Shown here: positions 50,401 to 61,000 of the stretch, one piece after another
Position numbering within the stretch: position 1 is the first letter of the stretch
Layout: each line of letters opens with the position of its first letter
Source of the DNA: Liolophura sinensis
Lineage: Eukaryota > Mollusca > Polyplacophora > Chitonida > Chitonidae
Assembly: GCF_032854445.1 (NCBI RefSeq)
Contig: NC_088297.1
Coordinates: 13,815,335-13,879,334, forward strand
DNA: 64,000 bases
Direction of reading: 5' to 3'
Notes under the pieces: generated by a model
What the model saw: the letters and a program-made list of their open reading frames with translations, nothing else
The model's database searches: none
What the model was told of the DNA's origin: nothing
Position numbers and translations under genes: made by a program

Positions 50401-50607
50401 CTTCTAAATGCTACTCAAACAAGTTACAACAACATTGTCAAATCTGAACCACGAGATTTAACCTCATCGATGGAAATCTCAAAAAACTCCGCCAGATACT
50501 GTAATCAAAGGTTAATCTTCAAATGTAGAGAAAATCATTACATCTAATCGCTTCTTGAAAGACTTTGACATCTTGCATTCCTTCGTTTCTTTCGAAGTCG
50601 CCGCCAT
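29373..50607 (-). CDS. HAUS7: HAUS augmin-like complex subunit 7
   Basis: HAUS7 is a subunit of the eight-part augmin complex, which recruits gamma-tubulin to existing spindle microtubules. Ten exons: 50542-50607, 48326-48432, 46372-46448, 45506-45567, 44157-44275, 43047-43217, 41243-41342, 39579-39848, 33794-33893, 29373-29455. They total 1,155 nt (384 residues plus TGA); human HAUS7 is about 370. Every junction has AG/GT and matching phase. Family-like blocks are FKKRLDMLECPY near the N-terminus, SRIRILHWLFSR, PKQWLFLDQLLDIV in the middle, a coiled-coil-like ESYSDLMGQLTRQREILQE, and FENEIRPWCNKPQPHLTPLG, each aligning in order with human HAUS7 as remembered. The start ATG has a good context (AAAATGG). 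The gene is long because introns hold SINEs and minisatellites. Exon 10 is the least certain. Confidence 0.88.
29499..29728 (-). mobile_element. SINE family A copy in HAUS7 intron 9
   Basis: Diverged, near full-length copy from inverted AAAT tail to the head (ggccacagaggtcccc). It starts only about 40 bp upstream of the HAUS7 exon 10 acceptor. Confidence 0.8.
30275..31610. repeat. 75-80-bp minisatellite in HAUS7 intron 9
   Basis: About 17 copies of a unit with tattgctgacctttgaagga, gtacagagctaatttctgta and gccttcaccttgtaccac. Units vary in length by a tttatat insertion. Confidence 0.9.
32408..32615 (-). mobile_element. SINE family A copy in HAUS7 intron 9
   Basis: Inverted tail and body with good identity; head truncated after the B-box region. 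Confidence 0.85.
33635..33710 (-). mobile_element. SINE family A tail fragment
   Basis: Inverted AAAT tail and the first 60 bases of the body, about 85 bp from HAUS7 exon 9. Confidence 0.65.
33794..33893 (-). CDS. HAUS7: HAUS7 exon 9, next to a satellite made of its own acceptor
   Basis: 33 codons plus one base, from acceptor gtagttccag to donor gtgagt. The peptide DGLRSTQLSYEILKKQPTGE resembles the human region before the C-terminus. Its acceptor and first eight exon bases are the same sequence as part of each 75-bp repeat unit just upstream in transcription (33894-35215). Confidence 0.7.
33894..35215. repeat. HAUS7: 75-bp satellite carrying the HAUS7 exon 9 acceptor
   Basis: About 17 units with catcctggaactacaagtac, then agcagatataccacacatca, then cctactgggcagagttgtag. 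As 75 is a multiple of three, it produces a 255-codon open frame (34181-34948) that is not a gene. On the minus strand each unit contains gtagttccag followed by gatggact, the same as the border of exon 9. Confidence 0.93.
37765..37938 (+). mobile_element. SINE family A copy
   Basis: B box gagttcgaatccagctc is close to a tRNA consensus; internal deletion, normal tail. It lies in HAUS7 intron 8, antisense to the gene. Confidence 0.85.
38766..38971. mobile_element. Foldback MITE-like element, copy 2
   Basis: Starts attccacaaagccatttctg and ends cagaaattgctttgtggaat. Same size and termini as copy 1 at 28502; no coding capacity. A lone terminus (ttttgtggaatcggcc) lies near 10440. Confidence 0.7.
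39266..39512 (-). mobile_element. SINE family A, near full-length
   Basis: From inverted tail to the head (cagccacggaggccccc), 67 bp from the end of HAUS7 exon 8. It sits just inside the intron after the donor. Confidence 0.88.
39579..39848 (-). CDS. HAUS7: HAUS7 exon 8 (largest, conserved C-terminal half)
   Basis: 90 codons, phase 0-0, from acceptor ttcaacag to donor gtcagt. It contains LGLMLKELGQFITGF and FENEIRPWCNKPQPHL, the most recognisable family segment. An acceptor 9 bases further in (ctttcag) would give an early stop, so it was not used. Confidence 0.88.
41532..41765 (+). mobile_element. SINE family A, 5' part
   Basis: Head and body with a C-rich insertion; the canonical tail is missing. 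Confidence 0.75.
42236..42510 (-). mobile_element. SINE family A, near full-length
   Basis: Inverted tail through head (ccccggccaggagtcccc) in HAUS7 intron 6. Confidence 0.88.
42578..42944 (-). mobile_element. SINE family B (tRNA-derived) with 12-bp target duplication
   Basis: On the minus strand a tRNA-like head (gatagcacagtttgtagagc) leads a body of about 330 bp that ends in a CACTCACTC tail. The element is bracketed by attcaaacatgc at 42566-42577 and 42945-42956, a direct repeat expected from retroposition. Confidence 0.9.
44748..44930 (-). mobile_element. SINE family A, diverged copy
   Basis: Inverted tail (gatgggtgttccatgccat) and shortened body. It directly adjoins the 20-bp minisatellite. 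Confidence 0.7.
44935..45210. repeat. 20-bp minisatellite in HAUS7 intron 4
   Basis: About 13 copies of gctggcgtgcatggctctga and variants. GC-rich compared with its surroundings; it makes overlapping open frames on the minus strand that are not genes. Confidence 0.92.
45722..45900 (-). mobile_element. SINE family B, truncated
   Basis: Only the 3' half of the element (about 175 bp), with the CACTCACTC tail; the tRNA head is gone. HAUS7 intron 3. Confidence 0.8.
46235..46345 (+). mobile_element. SINE family A 3' end
   Basis: Body from cccggttttctcc and a tail with AAAT repeats; ends about 25 bp before HAUS7 exon 3. Confidence 0.8.
46928..47070 (-). mobile_element. SINE family A, 3' part
   Basis: Inverted tail and body up to the ccttcccaca segment. 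Confidence 0.78.
47480..47728 (-). mobile_element. SINE family A, near full-length
   Basis: Inverted tail to head (gctagcgcgctcaccaac); HAUS7 intron 2, sense to the gene. Confidence 0.88.
48890..49345. repeat. Inverted duplication in HAUS7 intron 1
   Basis: The left arm (about 48905-49020, read on the minus strand) and the right arm (about 49218-49345, plus strand) share caccttattcaaagatgc and nearby words such as gggtgaaaggga. The spacer is about 200 bp. Both arms are open in the same frame but have no recognisable product. Confidence 0.6.
49503..49565 (-). mobile_element. SINE family A tail fragment
   Basis: Only the inverted tail and 'atacgatggcgg' end of the body remain. Confidence 0.6.
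50542..50607 (-). CDS. HAUS7: HAUS7 exon 1 (start codon)
   Basis: 22 codons from ATG to a gtaatg donor, encoding MAATSKETKECK and then MSKSFKKRLD. Joined to exon 2 it gives FKKRLDMLECPY, which lines up with the conserved start of the family. An internal Met at residue 13 could be an alternative start. Confidence 0.75.
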
Positions 50608-52529
50608 TTTGCACGGATATTATGACAGACATGTAAAAGTATGAATGCTGTATAGAACCGAAACATGGACTTGAGTGCATTTTTCTTCCACAACCCACAC
50701 TGCTAAAAAACCTCTGCTTAGGTGTGAGTACTTGAACATACAAATCATATTGACAGATATGATTTCTAAGAATCTGTACGATATTTGACCGTCGTCTACA
50801 AAATGTAAACGCGTAGCAAACTGAAATCAACAAATGTATGCAAAAATATTTATTTACTTATCTGAAGAATGTGCTGAAAGTCTAAATGTCTAAATTGCAG
50901 TATATGTACAACAATCAAAAAATTGTTGCTATTGTTTTTGTTTGTTTATGTTTGTTTTGTTTTTTTGTGGGGGGTTTTATGCTGTCTTTTTTTCTTTTTT
51001 TACTTAAGAAACACGTAATCAGTTCAGAATTTTTAAGCATCCCGAAGGATGCAGTCATCCGCCCGAGCTAAAAGCAGGGGTTCCATCGACGAGAACAGCA
51101 GGCCGAGGCTTCCTTGCTGTTAAACTGTATCCACGTGGGTTTTGACGTTTGGAATTCGTTGACATTGAGATTGTTGGTGAGCGATGTAACTGTTAGGGTA
51201 AACCACATGGGGCTAATTAGTTAATCCATGCAAAGGTGGTAAATCTGCTTCTATTAGACAGCTTGAAATAAGAAAAGAAAGACTTAAATCAGCGTGCAAA
51301 ACTGGCGCTGTGAGTGAGTGAAAGCACCGGACTTCAAGCTCGTTCAGCAAGTTAAACGAGACACTGCTATTTATGGGCCATAGGCGAGCATTGTAACATA
51401 CCGCGCAACAACAACAACAACGTAACACTCTGGTCTAGTTTATTTACTATACTTATGTTTAACGCTATACTCAAAAATTCTCACTCCTGCGATGGTAGTC
51501 AGGTTTATGAGTAAAAGAAATCAGAGTGCCTGTATGACGCGGATTCAGTACAATGAAAGTTTCACCAGCCCAAGATTGCGATGACGTTGGGTTTGACAAA
51601 ATTTTGTTTGGCCAAGGATGTGCCCAAAACCAATTTCAGTGTGCGTTTCATTTAAAAATCAGTAAGTCAGCGAGCAAAATGATCGTTCTTCTTATTTAAC
51701 TTTTTGACATTTACTTTGTCGGTCGACTGAATGAATGCCAGAAATATAAAATATGGAGGTAGTACATTTAACGTTGTTGAATTCAAAAATTTGATGCATT
51801 TACCTGCCCTTGTCAAATATGCTGATGCTGTCAGTGCAGGGTGTGGCTTAATTTGAGTATAAAGAAAGAATCTTGGGCCCCACACAGCCTAAGAAATCAA
51901 CAATCCACATAATTCAGTGAGCTAAATGATCTCCCTCCTTATTTAACATTAAGACTATCTAGTCGGTCGACGTCTACGGATCAAATGAATGTCAGATATA
52001 CGAAATACGGAGGGAGTACATTTAACATTGTTGAATTACAATCAGTATTGTCATGACTTTGCTTGAGAAAAATTCACAGACAAAAAGGTTAGGCGCATAC
52101 ATATTTGTAAACGTATGTTTGTGGAAATGTTTTTCATGGGTAATTTCTGTCTCGAACGCTGTGACAAACTTCCACGACAACTGCAGCAGGTTTTTAAATG
52201 GAGCACACTCTGATGTTAGTTTGGGGCCCTTGCATGGCGAAACAAAATTTTGGCCGACCTAACACCAGTGCATTCTCGGACTAAATTCTCATCAGCAGCA
52301 TGTCTGTTTGTGCAAGCTCAAGCAAAAATTTTTGCAATCTTTTGAAGATTTGAAGCTGAACTAGAAATGTTGTCCCCCACCTTGACAGGTTACCCTATGT
52401 AAATATGTACATGGTTTTTTACTTTATAAAGCACTATTAAATTTGCCAAACCTAACTGCCTTTTCATGAAAGAAAATGTACTTTGTCTAATTTCAGATTT
52501 TCTGTGAGGAGAGACTTAAACGAGTGTTG
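50608..52529. promoter_or_regulatory. Shared upstream region of divergent HAUS7 and LIPT1
   Basis: The two start codons face away from each other 1.9 kb apart with no gene between. No TATA box was found near either start. The stretch holds a degenerate duplication (about 51668-51790 and 51908-52035, sharing a GTCGGTCGAC core) and a short SINE-tail fragment near 51450. Promoter activity is inferred from layout only. Confidence 0.4.
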
Positions 52530-55500
52530 ATGATGCGTTCGCTCAAAGCTTGCTCCTATTGCTGTCTAAGATACCTGCGTAAACGAAAAGGATTCTTGGG
52601 CATCACTGATCTGATGCAACCAGGATTTTTTCATTCACATTCAATGTCTTCGTCCAAGGTCCGACGAGAGGTAATCATTAGCCTATCAGAAGACATTCAC
52701 ACTAATTTGGCCTTAGAAGATTGGTTGTATGGGAAGGCAGATTTAGAGACACGGAATATTTTACTCATGTGGAGAAATGAATCAGCGATTGTGATTGGCA
52801 GACACCAAAATCCATGGCTGGAATGCAATGTTCCAGAAGCTAGGAAACAAGGCATTTCATTGGTTAGACGAAAGAGTGGTGGAGGAACTGTGTATCATGA
52901 TAAAGGCAATTTGAACTGTTCGGTTTTGACCAATCGCAAGATGTATAACAGAAAAGAGAACCTGGATCTGGTTGTTAAGGCCATCCAGTCAAAATGGGAT
53001 ATTCCACTGGTGGTCAACTCTAGAGATGATATTATGATGGATGGGTTGTACAAGGTAATACTTCTTATTATGCTTGATAACGATATTAGTATCTATACCG
53101 AAACGTCCCTCACTGAATAAATAGAAATTGTTGTCTATATATTTGTTTTGTTATAAAACCTCAATGTTTTTTTTTCTGATTTTTACATTTTGTTTACTGA
53201 AGAGACAGTAATGATGAAAGCTATATTTGAAATCTGGAGAAAATGGCTTTTTAGATGAGGCATACTGTATATAAGTGGTCTCTTCCTTAAAGCTACTCTA
53301 TGAAAGTGTTTGTTTTTTCTGTTTTCCAACTGTCCATTTCTGAGAAATCGTTAAGTGTGTAAAAAGAATGCATATCCAGAGTAGCGCTAATTATAAGACA
53401 TATTAACGTGTACATGAATGGTCAGTATTGTTGCAAAAATTGAAAGAAAAAAAACTTTAACTAGTTAGGAGGTTTGTCAGGGGATTGTCTGCAGAGAAAT
53501 TTCTTCAGTTCAGCATTTAACACCTGAAAGAGGCATTACCAGTACCAGAGATTTTGGCAAAAGTTCACTAATCAAATCAAATTTTTGGCATTTACTAAAA
53601 ATAACTCCAAAAATTACCTTTTAGTAAATGTCATATTTGTACATGTATTGTTGTATAACAGTTATCCTAATGTTTGGAGAAAGTTATAATGTGACCCCCT
53701 CTGTTAATTTTAGGAACCTAATTAGTGATTTTCAAATGTTAATACCTGCACAGACAAGGCTGATATTTTTTGAAAGATAATTTTAAGGGGGTTTTGAAGA
53801 TGAGGTTACTACCATTGTGGCATATAGTGTCTTCAGTTAATTACTTAAAGGACTTGTTTTTTTATCAATGAACATTTGAGAAAGGAATCAACGACCATCA
53901 AAAGCAGCAACCTACTTTTTACAACTACCACTTTTAGGTCTTTCTAAAATAGTAGCAAAAGTTCGAATTGGATCTGTTCTGATCAATTTTATCTGAAAAT
54001 GTCAGGTTATGTAACCGCTTGAAATATTGTAATTGATTAATTTACAAATTCATGCAATGTACTCCTTACGGTACGTGTGCCACTCTCTCCATTCGCTTTA
54101 CATCGCTGCCACCACTAGCAAAATTTGTTTAGAAATATTGAACAACATCAAGGTCACTGGGGTCATGGTGATGGGGCAAGAAGTGCATGATGTCAGAAAA
54201 GACAAGTGCTCAGTCTGAACTGTTGTTTGTAAATAATACTTTATACACATGCATTCTCTGTGTCTGTAAAAGCATGGACAACACGATTCTAATCAACACC
54301 TTAAACAAATTTATTGATGAGAGCTGATTACACAGAGTTCTGCGAGGACACCCAGTGAGCTTGTCTGGTGGTGGCAATGATGTAAAACAAGTGTAGAGGG
54401 CGGCACATGCACTATCGGGAGTGTGGTTTTTGTATATGTAAGATTCAGATTTCAGGCACCGCTGCAAAGCTTGGGGGAAAGCGAGCCTATCACCACTTCA
54501 CACTCCTGTTTGACGCAGAGCTGGGCAAGATACCAGGCCTGTTACAAAGCCCCATGGTATGTGTGCTAAACCAGCTTCATATGATTTGATATAACGTACT
54601 GAGTTAGGCTCATCCAAGTTGACTACCGGTAGTGGCGTGGAAATGGGACAAGCTCTGTTTCACACAGTTCAGACTATGCCACATACTGAATGTGCTAAAA
54701 CTTTGATTTGAGTACGGCGTAAGGCACCAATCAAATAAATACATAAGTAATAACATACAGAAGTCAAAAAATGTATTAAAGCTGAGCGCTCGGGTGAAAT
54801 AATGGTTAGAGTGTCTGTCTCGAAGTTGGGAGACCTGGGATCAAACCTGGGTCGGGTCACACCAAAGACTAAAAGTGGTAGGTGTTGCGGGATCGCTTGG
54901 CACTCAGCATTGAGGTGTTAGAATAAGGGAACATGACTGGTCGGCCTGGTGTCCGTATAATGTGACCAGGCAGGGTGTCATGTCTGGTGACTTTCATTGA
55001 CTTTGGCACGATACTTCAGGGGTGGCAGTGGACACGCCCTGCCTCAAGAAGACAGTATACGTGCACACACCTATTGACTCCTTGTGGTTGTATGACTGAA
55101 AAATCATTCGAAATTAAAGCCCAAACATACATACATGTATATATATTAACATTTCGTCAAATTTGTTCCATTATCTCATATAAGTATTGACCTTCAAACA
55201 TATGAGATATTACAACTGGAAGTACTTTATTTCTTCATTTCTGTTATTTTGCAGATGGGCAGTGACACGAAAGCAACCGGTAGCGTTCCTTCACAGGTAA
55301 TGAATCTAACGGACGCTGACCGCAGTGTGGATTTTGACTCCCTGACATCAGCAATAGCCAAACAATATCTAGACAAGCAGGTATGGGGAATCTGATACTG
55401 TACAGTTTGCTCAAGATTTATGTACACCCTGGGATTAAGATAGATTAAGATAATCCCAGGTACACCTTAAGGGTGTTTCTGTGTCTGTAGAGTTTCAAGT

Positions 55501-56511
55501 GTATCATTTTTTAAAAAATGCATAACCAGATCCTTTCTGCAATTTCTTTTTTTTTTTATTTAATTTTACGTTTGAAGGCAAACTGTCCTTTCTGAATAAT
55601 AGCTTGGTAAGAAAATACATTTGGGTAAGGTCTTTTTGGTGGATAGTTATGGTGACTCGAAACAAACTTTTTTATTTTTTATACCCTCCTCAACGAAGTT
55701 GGTGTATACTGGAATCGCCGTGTTTGTCTGTCTGTCTGTCTGTAGGCACAGTTTTGTCTGTAGACACAGTTTTGTCTGTAGACACAGTTTTGTCTGTGCC
55801 TCTCCTCCCAAACTAGTGGGCCTACTTTGACGAAACTTATCATATATCTTGCCTGTCATCTGAACTTGTGTATGCTTAAGTTAATTACAATAGGGTAATT
55901 ATTTTCCTAGTTACTCCCCTTCAGGTACTTTGTGGGGTAACATATTTTCATGTACGCAGATGGTTTCTGCTTTTCTCGTCAATATTTCTGGAAAAAATAA
56001 TACCTTTTTTCATTTTCTCATTGTATTTTCTATTCTTGAAGTCTTCAGTCAGTCAATCAGTCTGATTGTTTTTCAGGACGGTCAGATGAGACCATTACTT
56101 CCCACAGAGAAAGAGTTCCCGGGAATTGAGGAGAAAATCAAGGAACTATGTGATTCAAACTGGACATTCAACAAGACCCCAAAATTTTCTATTGTAAGAG
56201 AGTTTGTATTTTCTGGTGGATCGAAAGGCGCTAAAACAAGTGGAGAGGATACAAAACTTAAAATTAATGTGCTGATCGACAAAGGCAGAATCACAACAGT
56301 TGAGTTTAGAACTGCAGGTGTGCAGTGTGCACAAGCGCAGTGGGCCCTAAAGGAAGTACAAAGTAATCTGACGGAGCGAAATGTGAATTCGCAGCTGATC
56401 ACAGAATGTGTTGTAAAGGTTGAAAAGAAAGCTGCATTTCTTTCACATGAGGAGAAAAAAATGTTAAGTTGGATTATGGATTGTGTTAAAAGATTATTTA
56501 ATTTTTGTTGA
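52530..56511 (+). CDS. LIPT1: Lipoyltransferase 1, mitochondrial
   Basis: LIPT1 transfers lipoyl groups to the E2 subunits of mitochondrial 2-oxoacid dehydrogenases. Exons are 52530-53054, 54449-54556, 55255-55380 and 56077-56511, all phase 0, giving 397 residues (human 373). Family motifs in order are GRHQNPWLECN, the lipoate-binding RRKSGGGTVYHDKGNLN, DGLYK joined to ISGTAAKLGGKRAYHH across intron 1, LLQSPM, and WTFNKTPKFSI in the last exon. The Lys that binds the lipoyl-AMP intermediate in this family is the last codon of exon 1 (residue 175). The first 40 or so residues are rich in Arg/Lys with no acid until later (MMRSLKACSYCCLRYLRKRK), fitting a mitochondrial presequence. An acceptor at 52496 suggests a 5' untranslated exon upstream; the frame is open back to it, so a longer N-terminus cannot be excluded. 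Confidence 0.95.
54449..54556 (+). CDS. LIPT1: LIPT1 exon 2
   Basis: 36 codons starting ISGTAAKLGGKRAYHH and ending LLQSPM before gtatgt. It joins exon 1 at the catalytic Lys. The acceptor is attcag; the second AG six bases on would delete Ile-Ser from a conserved motif. Confidence 0.9.
54707..54748 (+). mobile_element. SINE family A tail fragment in LIPT1 intron 2
   Basis: About 40 bases of tail (gagtacggcgtaaggcacc). Confidence 0.6.
54783..55150 (+). mobile_element. SINE family C (tRNA-derived), LIPT1 intron 2
   Basis: A-box-like aatggttagagtgtctgtc and a B-box-like gggatcaaacctgggtc, about 50 bp apart, lead a body of about 300 bp ending in a (CATA)n tail. It differs from families A and B. 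Only one copy was noticed here. Confidence 0.6.
55255..55380 (+). CDS. LIPT1: LIPT1 exon 3
   Basis: 42 codons between acceptor ttttgcag and donor gtatgg, starting MGSDTKATGSVPSQVMNL. It aligns with the human segment GIRSNATASIPSLVKNL. The exon is small and easy to miss because it has no long open frame of its own. Confidence 0.9.
55679..55925 (+). mobile_element. Short dispersed repeat with an 18-bp internal minisatellite, LIPT1 intron 3
   Basis: Starts ataccctcctcaacgaagtt and includes a (TCTG)n run and three copies of ttttgtctgtagacacag. I remember similar sequences dispersed in lophotrochozoan genomes; this is unverified. It ends about 150 bp before LIPT1 exon 4. Confidence 0.5.
56077..56511 (+). 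CDS. LIPT1: LIPT1 exon 4 (C-terminal accessory domain)
   Basis: 144 codons plus TGA from acceptor gtttttcag. It carries FPGIEEKIKELCDSNWTFNK and TPKFSI, matching the family's C-terminal region. No canonical AATAAA lies just after the stop; the sequence there is very AT-rich. Confidence 0.92.
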   Translation, partial: DGQMRPLLPTEKEFPGIEEKIKELCDSNWTFNKTPKFSIVREFVFSGGSKGAKTSGEDTKLKINVLIDKGRITTVEFRTAGVQCAQAQWALKEVQSNLTERNVNSQLITECVVKVEKKAAFLSHEEKKMLSWIMDCVKRLFNFC

Positions 56512-57524
56512 TATACATGTACTAGATATAAATAATTTATTAGGGATAAAAGAATATTTATATTATTCAGATAATATATTTTTTTTTAAAAGAGCATGTG
56601 TGTGTGATCTTTCATTTTGGTTTTAACCTAATGTAAGAAGTATAAAATATTTACTTTTTAATTAGGAGTATTGAAAAAGCCAAAGTTGAAGGACTAGATA
56701 GCGAACGTATACACATAAGTGGATAATTAAAAATAGGCGTACTCCTCTAGCTTCTAAAAACAAAAAAGAACAAACCGAGCAAATTCAAAAAATTTTACAT
56801 ACATACCTACATACCTACATAAATTGGTTAACTTGGCAACTTGGTTTCAGGTTGTTCTAATCAACATGAACAGTTGTCAGTTCAGAGAGGGCTATTGTCA
56901 CAATGCTGTGACTTAAAATCTGGGGATCCCTGTGAAAATTGTATATCCCATACAAGGTATGCAAAACGTATGTGTGGAGTAAGCTGGTTTTCATATTTTA
57001 TTTGATGGGGTCACAAAATAATTCCACACAAAATGTTATCAATATTAAAACTGCAGGGAAACTAAACACCAGGCCAATGAGAATCCTGAATTTAAGTAAT
57101 ATGCAAAACGTAAACATGTATCAGTCTGATTTTGGAAATGGATGAGAAGTTCCACTTGTCATTGATGTTACAAGTTCAAATCCAAGTTAGGCCTTGGTGA
57201 CAATGAGAAGCCGTTGGTTTATGACGGACAGTCTGGTTTCCTGCACCCATACATCTGCAATGACCACCATCGTATCCGTGAACAGTTCTTGAGCATGGCA
57301 TTAGACCAATTAGCATACAATTCGCCACAAGGCCATGCAGTACAGCTGAGTTAGTGTGAGCATAAACCATGGTTAGTGGTAGAATTTCCAAAATAACATT
57401 CAAGTAATGTAATAACAACAATTATTGAAGTTGAATTCCTGCTTTTTATTTTTGTATTCTTCATATATCTAGGTTTCTGGAGTACAGTAACTACCAAGGC
57501 AATCGCCACTGCAAACGTTTATTG

Positions 57525-57605
57525 ATTTATTTGATTGGTGTTTACGCCATACACAAGTTAGAACATTTCATGTATATACCACGGTGGCCAGCATTATGCG
57601 ATATA
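57525..57605 (-). mobile_element. SINE family A fragment
   Basis: Inverted tail and a short part of body (gtggccagcattatg). Confidence 0.65.
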
Positions 57606-58065
57606 AGTGTACTATAGGCTCAAATAGGCCGCCTGTGCGGATTTGTTGAGAGGACACTATATTAGCTTTCTACCACTGCTATCATAGCGCTGTGTAGAAA
57701 CTATCGAAGAGACGCTCTGTGCATATTTATATATAAAGGAGAATATATTCGCTATTTAGCGCTTTTATGATAGCGCTATGTAGAAGCTAACTGTCAAAGA
57801 GGCCAGCTGTGCCAATTGGTGGAGAGAACAAGATAAGTGCCTGTATGTATAGAAGCTATAACTGTCAAAGTAGAGAGCTGGGCGGATTTTCTGGAACAAC
57901 AATATATTCGCTATTTAGATCCGCAATCATAGCGCTATGTAGAAGCTACCTACAAGAAAGGGCAATTTGTGGGGATTTGTTGAAGAGCAATATATTCGCT
58001 ATTCAGTGCGGTTAAGATAGCGCTATGTAGAAGCTAACTGTCAAAGAGGCCATTTGTGCAGTATG
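57605..58065. repeat. Degenerate 90-100-bp tandem repeat
   Basis: Four or five units with tatattcgctatttag, atagcgctatgtagaagcta and ctgtcaaagaggcca. No coding capacity seen. Confidence 0.75.
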
Positions 58066-61000
58066 GTTGAACTATACATGAGCTATTTGGCAGAGGTGGA
58101 GGTGTCATACAAAAGCAAGCGGAATGACTATCTCATCTAATTATAGGCCATGTCGCAGGGATGCCCCACTCCCCCCCCCCCCCCTCCGCCCGTCACCTCC
58201 ACACATAATTCCTACGCCACTGCAGCATGTTTGACCTTGAAAGTCGATCAGTCAGTTGAGTATAAATTGTAGAATGCAGAAAATACATGCAAGAAAGTCA
58301 TCAGTGAATGCAGACATTTATTAGACTTTATTTTTGATTTGTTTTATTAACCTTTTTGGAGTTTTGTTGAGTTATTTTTTTTGTATGAAAAGCAGTACAG
58401 GAATGGCTGTACCGACCATACTGCTTCCAACGCCACTGGAATACATTCTGTTGTAAGGGTAACACGACCCTGGCAGTAATAGTTAGCATCTATTAGGCTA
58501 TACCTTGAAATCGCTAATTAGCAAATATGTTGTGTTGTACGCATAACTTCCCCAGGCTGTGGTAGTTAGGATCTATTTAGACAATACTTTGAAATTCAAA
58601 GAATATACATAGAGTATTCTGTCAACAGCTATTTAAAATAGATTTGAAATGCTATTTAGCAAATATATTCTAAAAGGGATTTGCTCTGACGAATGCTACT
58701 TAGATGCAAACTATTGCTAGAAATGCTAAAAGCCGATAGTGCACCTGTATGCATTATGGTGTGAGAAAACCGGGAGCATTTAATAAGTCGCTATGGCAAT
58801 TACACTGTATACTGGCGTGCACGTCGGCCTTCGTGTGCGTAAAGCTTGGGACTATATATAATATAACTTGCTCAGTCCCAGCATGGAGGTATATATATCA
58901 TCCACATATACCACCAGGGTCCCAGGCATAACATTAAACGAGGTCCACGCTTGCTAGTGCGACAATCACAACTTGCACCATGTCCTCTTTAGAATGCTAC
59001 GGCCAAGGCAACGAAATACATACAGTGCTGGTAACTTTGGTGTAGCTACAGGTGCGTGGATAACGACGAAGAGGATTTTGTTCAAGCGTGCCCGGAGTTC
59101 TCTCTCCTGCCCTGACTGGGATCATTTACGTGTTCCTGTATAGCACTAGTATTTGTATGTCAGTCATTTAGAGCTTGTAAGGCTACTTTTAATAGTTTTG
59201 AAGTGGTGTCATAACAGCTGTGAGCCGATCATAAGCGCACTTGTTAGTCACGTGACTAGAGTACTGGAGGTGAAAACAAACCGAATAATTTAAAAACTTT
59301 GAACTCAGTCACCGACAACCTAATCGACCTCACCCCAAAAAATGTCACAAGGCACATAAAGTATGTCACGTTTCGATCTAGGACCAGCTTCACCGGTGTA
59401 AGAGAGAAAACTTCTGGTGACGATAGGGGTCAGTTCGTGTTCCTGCGTCAAGGTGTTCCTCCAGTAGGTGTGAACGCTCTCGCTACTGTGTTATAACCAC
59501 AGTTGTATCTTAGGTTGAAGTGTGGGCTTATACATATATGAAGTGAAAAGTAATGTACGCTTCAAGCACCAGAGAATTGAATCCAGCAATTTTGTAACTT
59601 TTTTTAAAATCATTTCTGTAAACCAAGAAATGGAACGAGAGCAATCGTTTGTTAATTTGTGTTTTTTAGATTATACTTTCTACAGGGTTTTTACATTATT
59701 TTGACCTCCTGAAAATTTATCAAAATTAACTTAGGCCTGTTTTACTCAGTAGAAGGATCCTATATCGATCCCTGTTGTTCACCAGAGATATGATTTTGCA
59801 GAAATTGGCGTTTCGTAAACAAATCCCTCTTCTCAACGTCAATGTTCTTCAAAACAACAGGACAGACAGAACAGAAGTCTTCCTGATAACATGCAGCTCT
59901 GGCACCAAAGTGCGATTTCGCTTTTGCATTAACTCACACTAAGTATTCGGAAAAAATGAATGAATACAGCTTTATGAACAGATTTGCCTTGCGCATATTA
60001 TATGCGCTTATTTTGTCTTATTATATGTACACGAAAACATTAATTAAGCACCTCCCCGACCCCCACACCACCTCTGGTTTTCACAGTGGCGATTTTGTAG
60101 ACATGCGATTAATGTTTTTCTGTATCAAAAGAGGGTAACATTTTATACTATTTTGATACAGAAGAATATTTATCGTATGCGTATAAAATTGCCACAATGA
60201 AAACCAGTGGGAGTGTGTGTGTGTGTGTTGCGGTGGGGGTGGGGGCTTAATTAAGTTCTTTGTGTATATGTTCTTTATGTTCACTTTAACTTCTTAGCCT
60301 AAACGTTTAAATAATTTCTTAATTCATTTACATATTTATTTACTTTTTCCCCTTATTTTTGGATCTTCTGTTCGCACTCATCACTGAAAAAGACAAACGA
60401 TTAAAGTACATGTACGTAACAAATAATCAAAGCAACAGCAACACAAAATACAAAAATGATATCAATTTACCATCATACAGAAAAGTATAGGTTAATTTTC
60501 TTTTCAATTCTGGGAAAAAAGTAAAAATTTAAAGAAAATGAGGTTTATTTTAATTTCAGTTGCAAACATTTGCTATTTGTCTTTCATCTGGAGAAAAGAT
60601 AAAAATGACAAAGTTCAGATGATAGAGTGCGAAAAGTTAATTCCTACATATGATCTTCGATATTTTTTCCGATTTTTCCTTAATGAGAACAAGAAACTTG
60701 AAAATAATTTTTGTATGGTAGGTATTTGGGACCACCTTTTGGTATTTATAGTCTTTGTTTAATAATGTCATAAATGAGGATGTAACACAGGCTTAATAAA
60801 TATTTTTGCACTTGAATGTGTTCTTTTCAGCTAACAAATGTATTAAACCTCAATTTGGATCATTTTTTTATATATATTTACTATGTTTATAAATATTATC
60901 ATCATGTAGGTTAAATGCATATGTTTCGATATGAACAACAGATTTACATTTAAATAAATTTATTAGATATGCATCGCACCTTATTTAGAACATTATTATG

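Noticed and set aside
60538..60762. 74-codon plus-strand frame ending near a gtaggt
   Set aside because: Very AT-rich (Lys, Asn, Phe, Ile) with no partner exon or family similarity.
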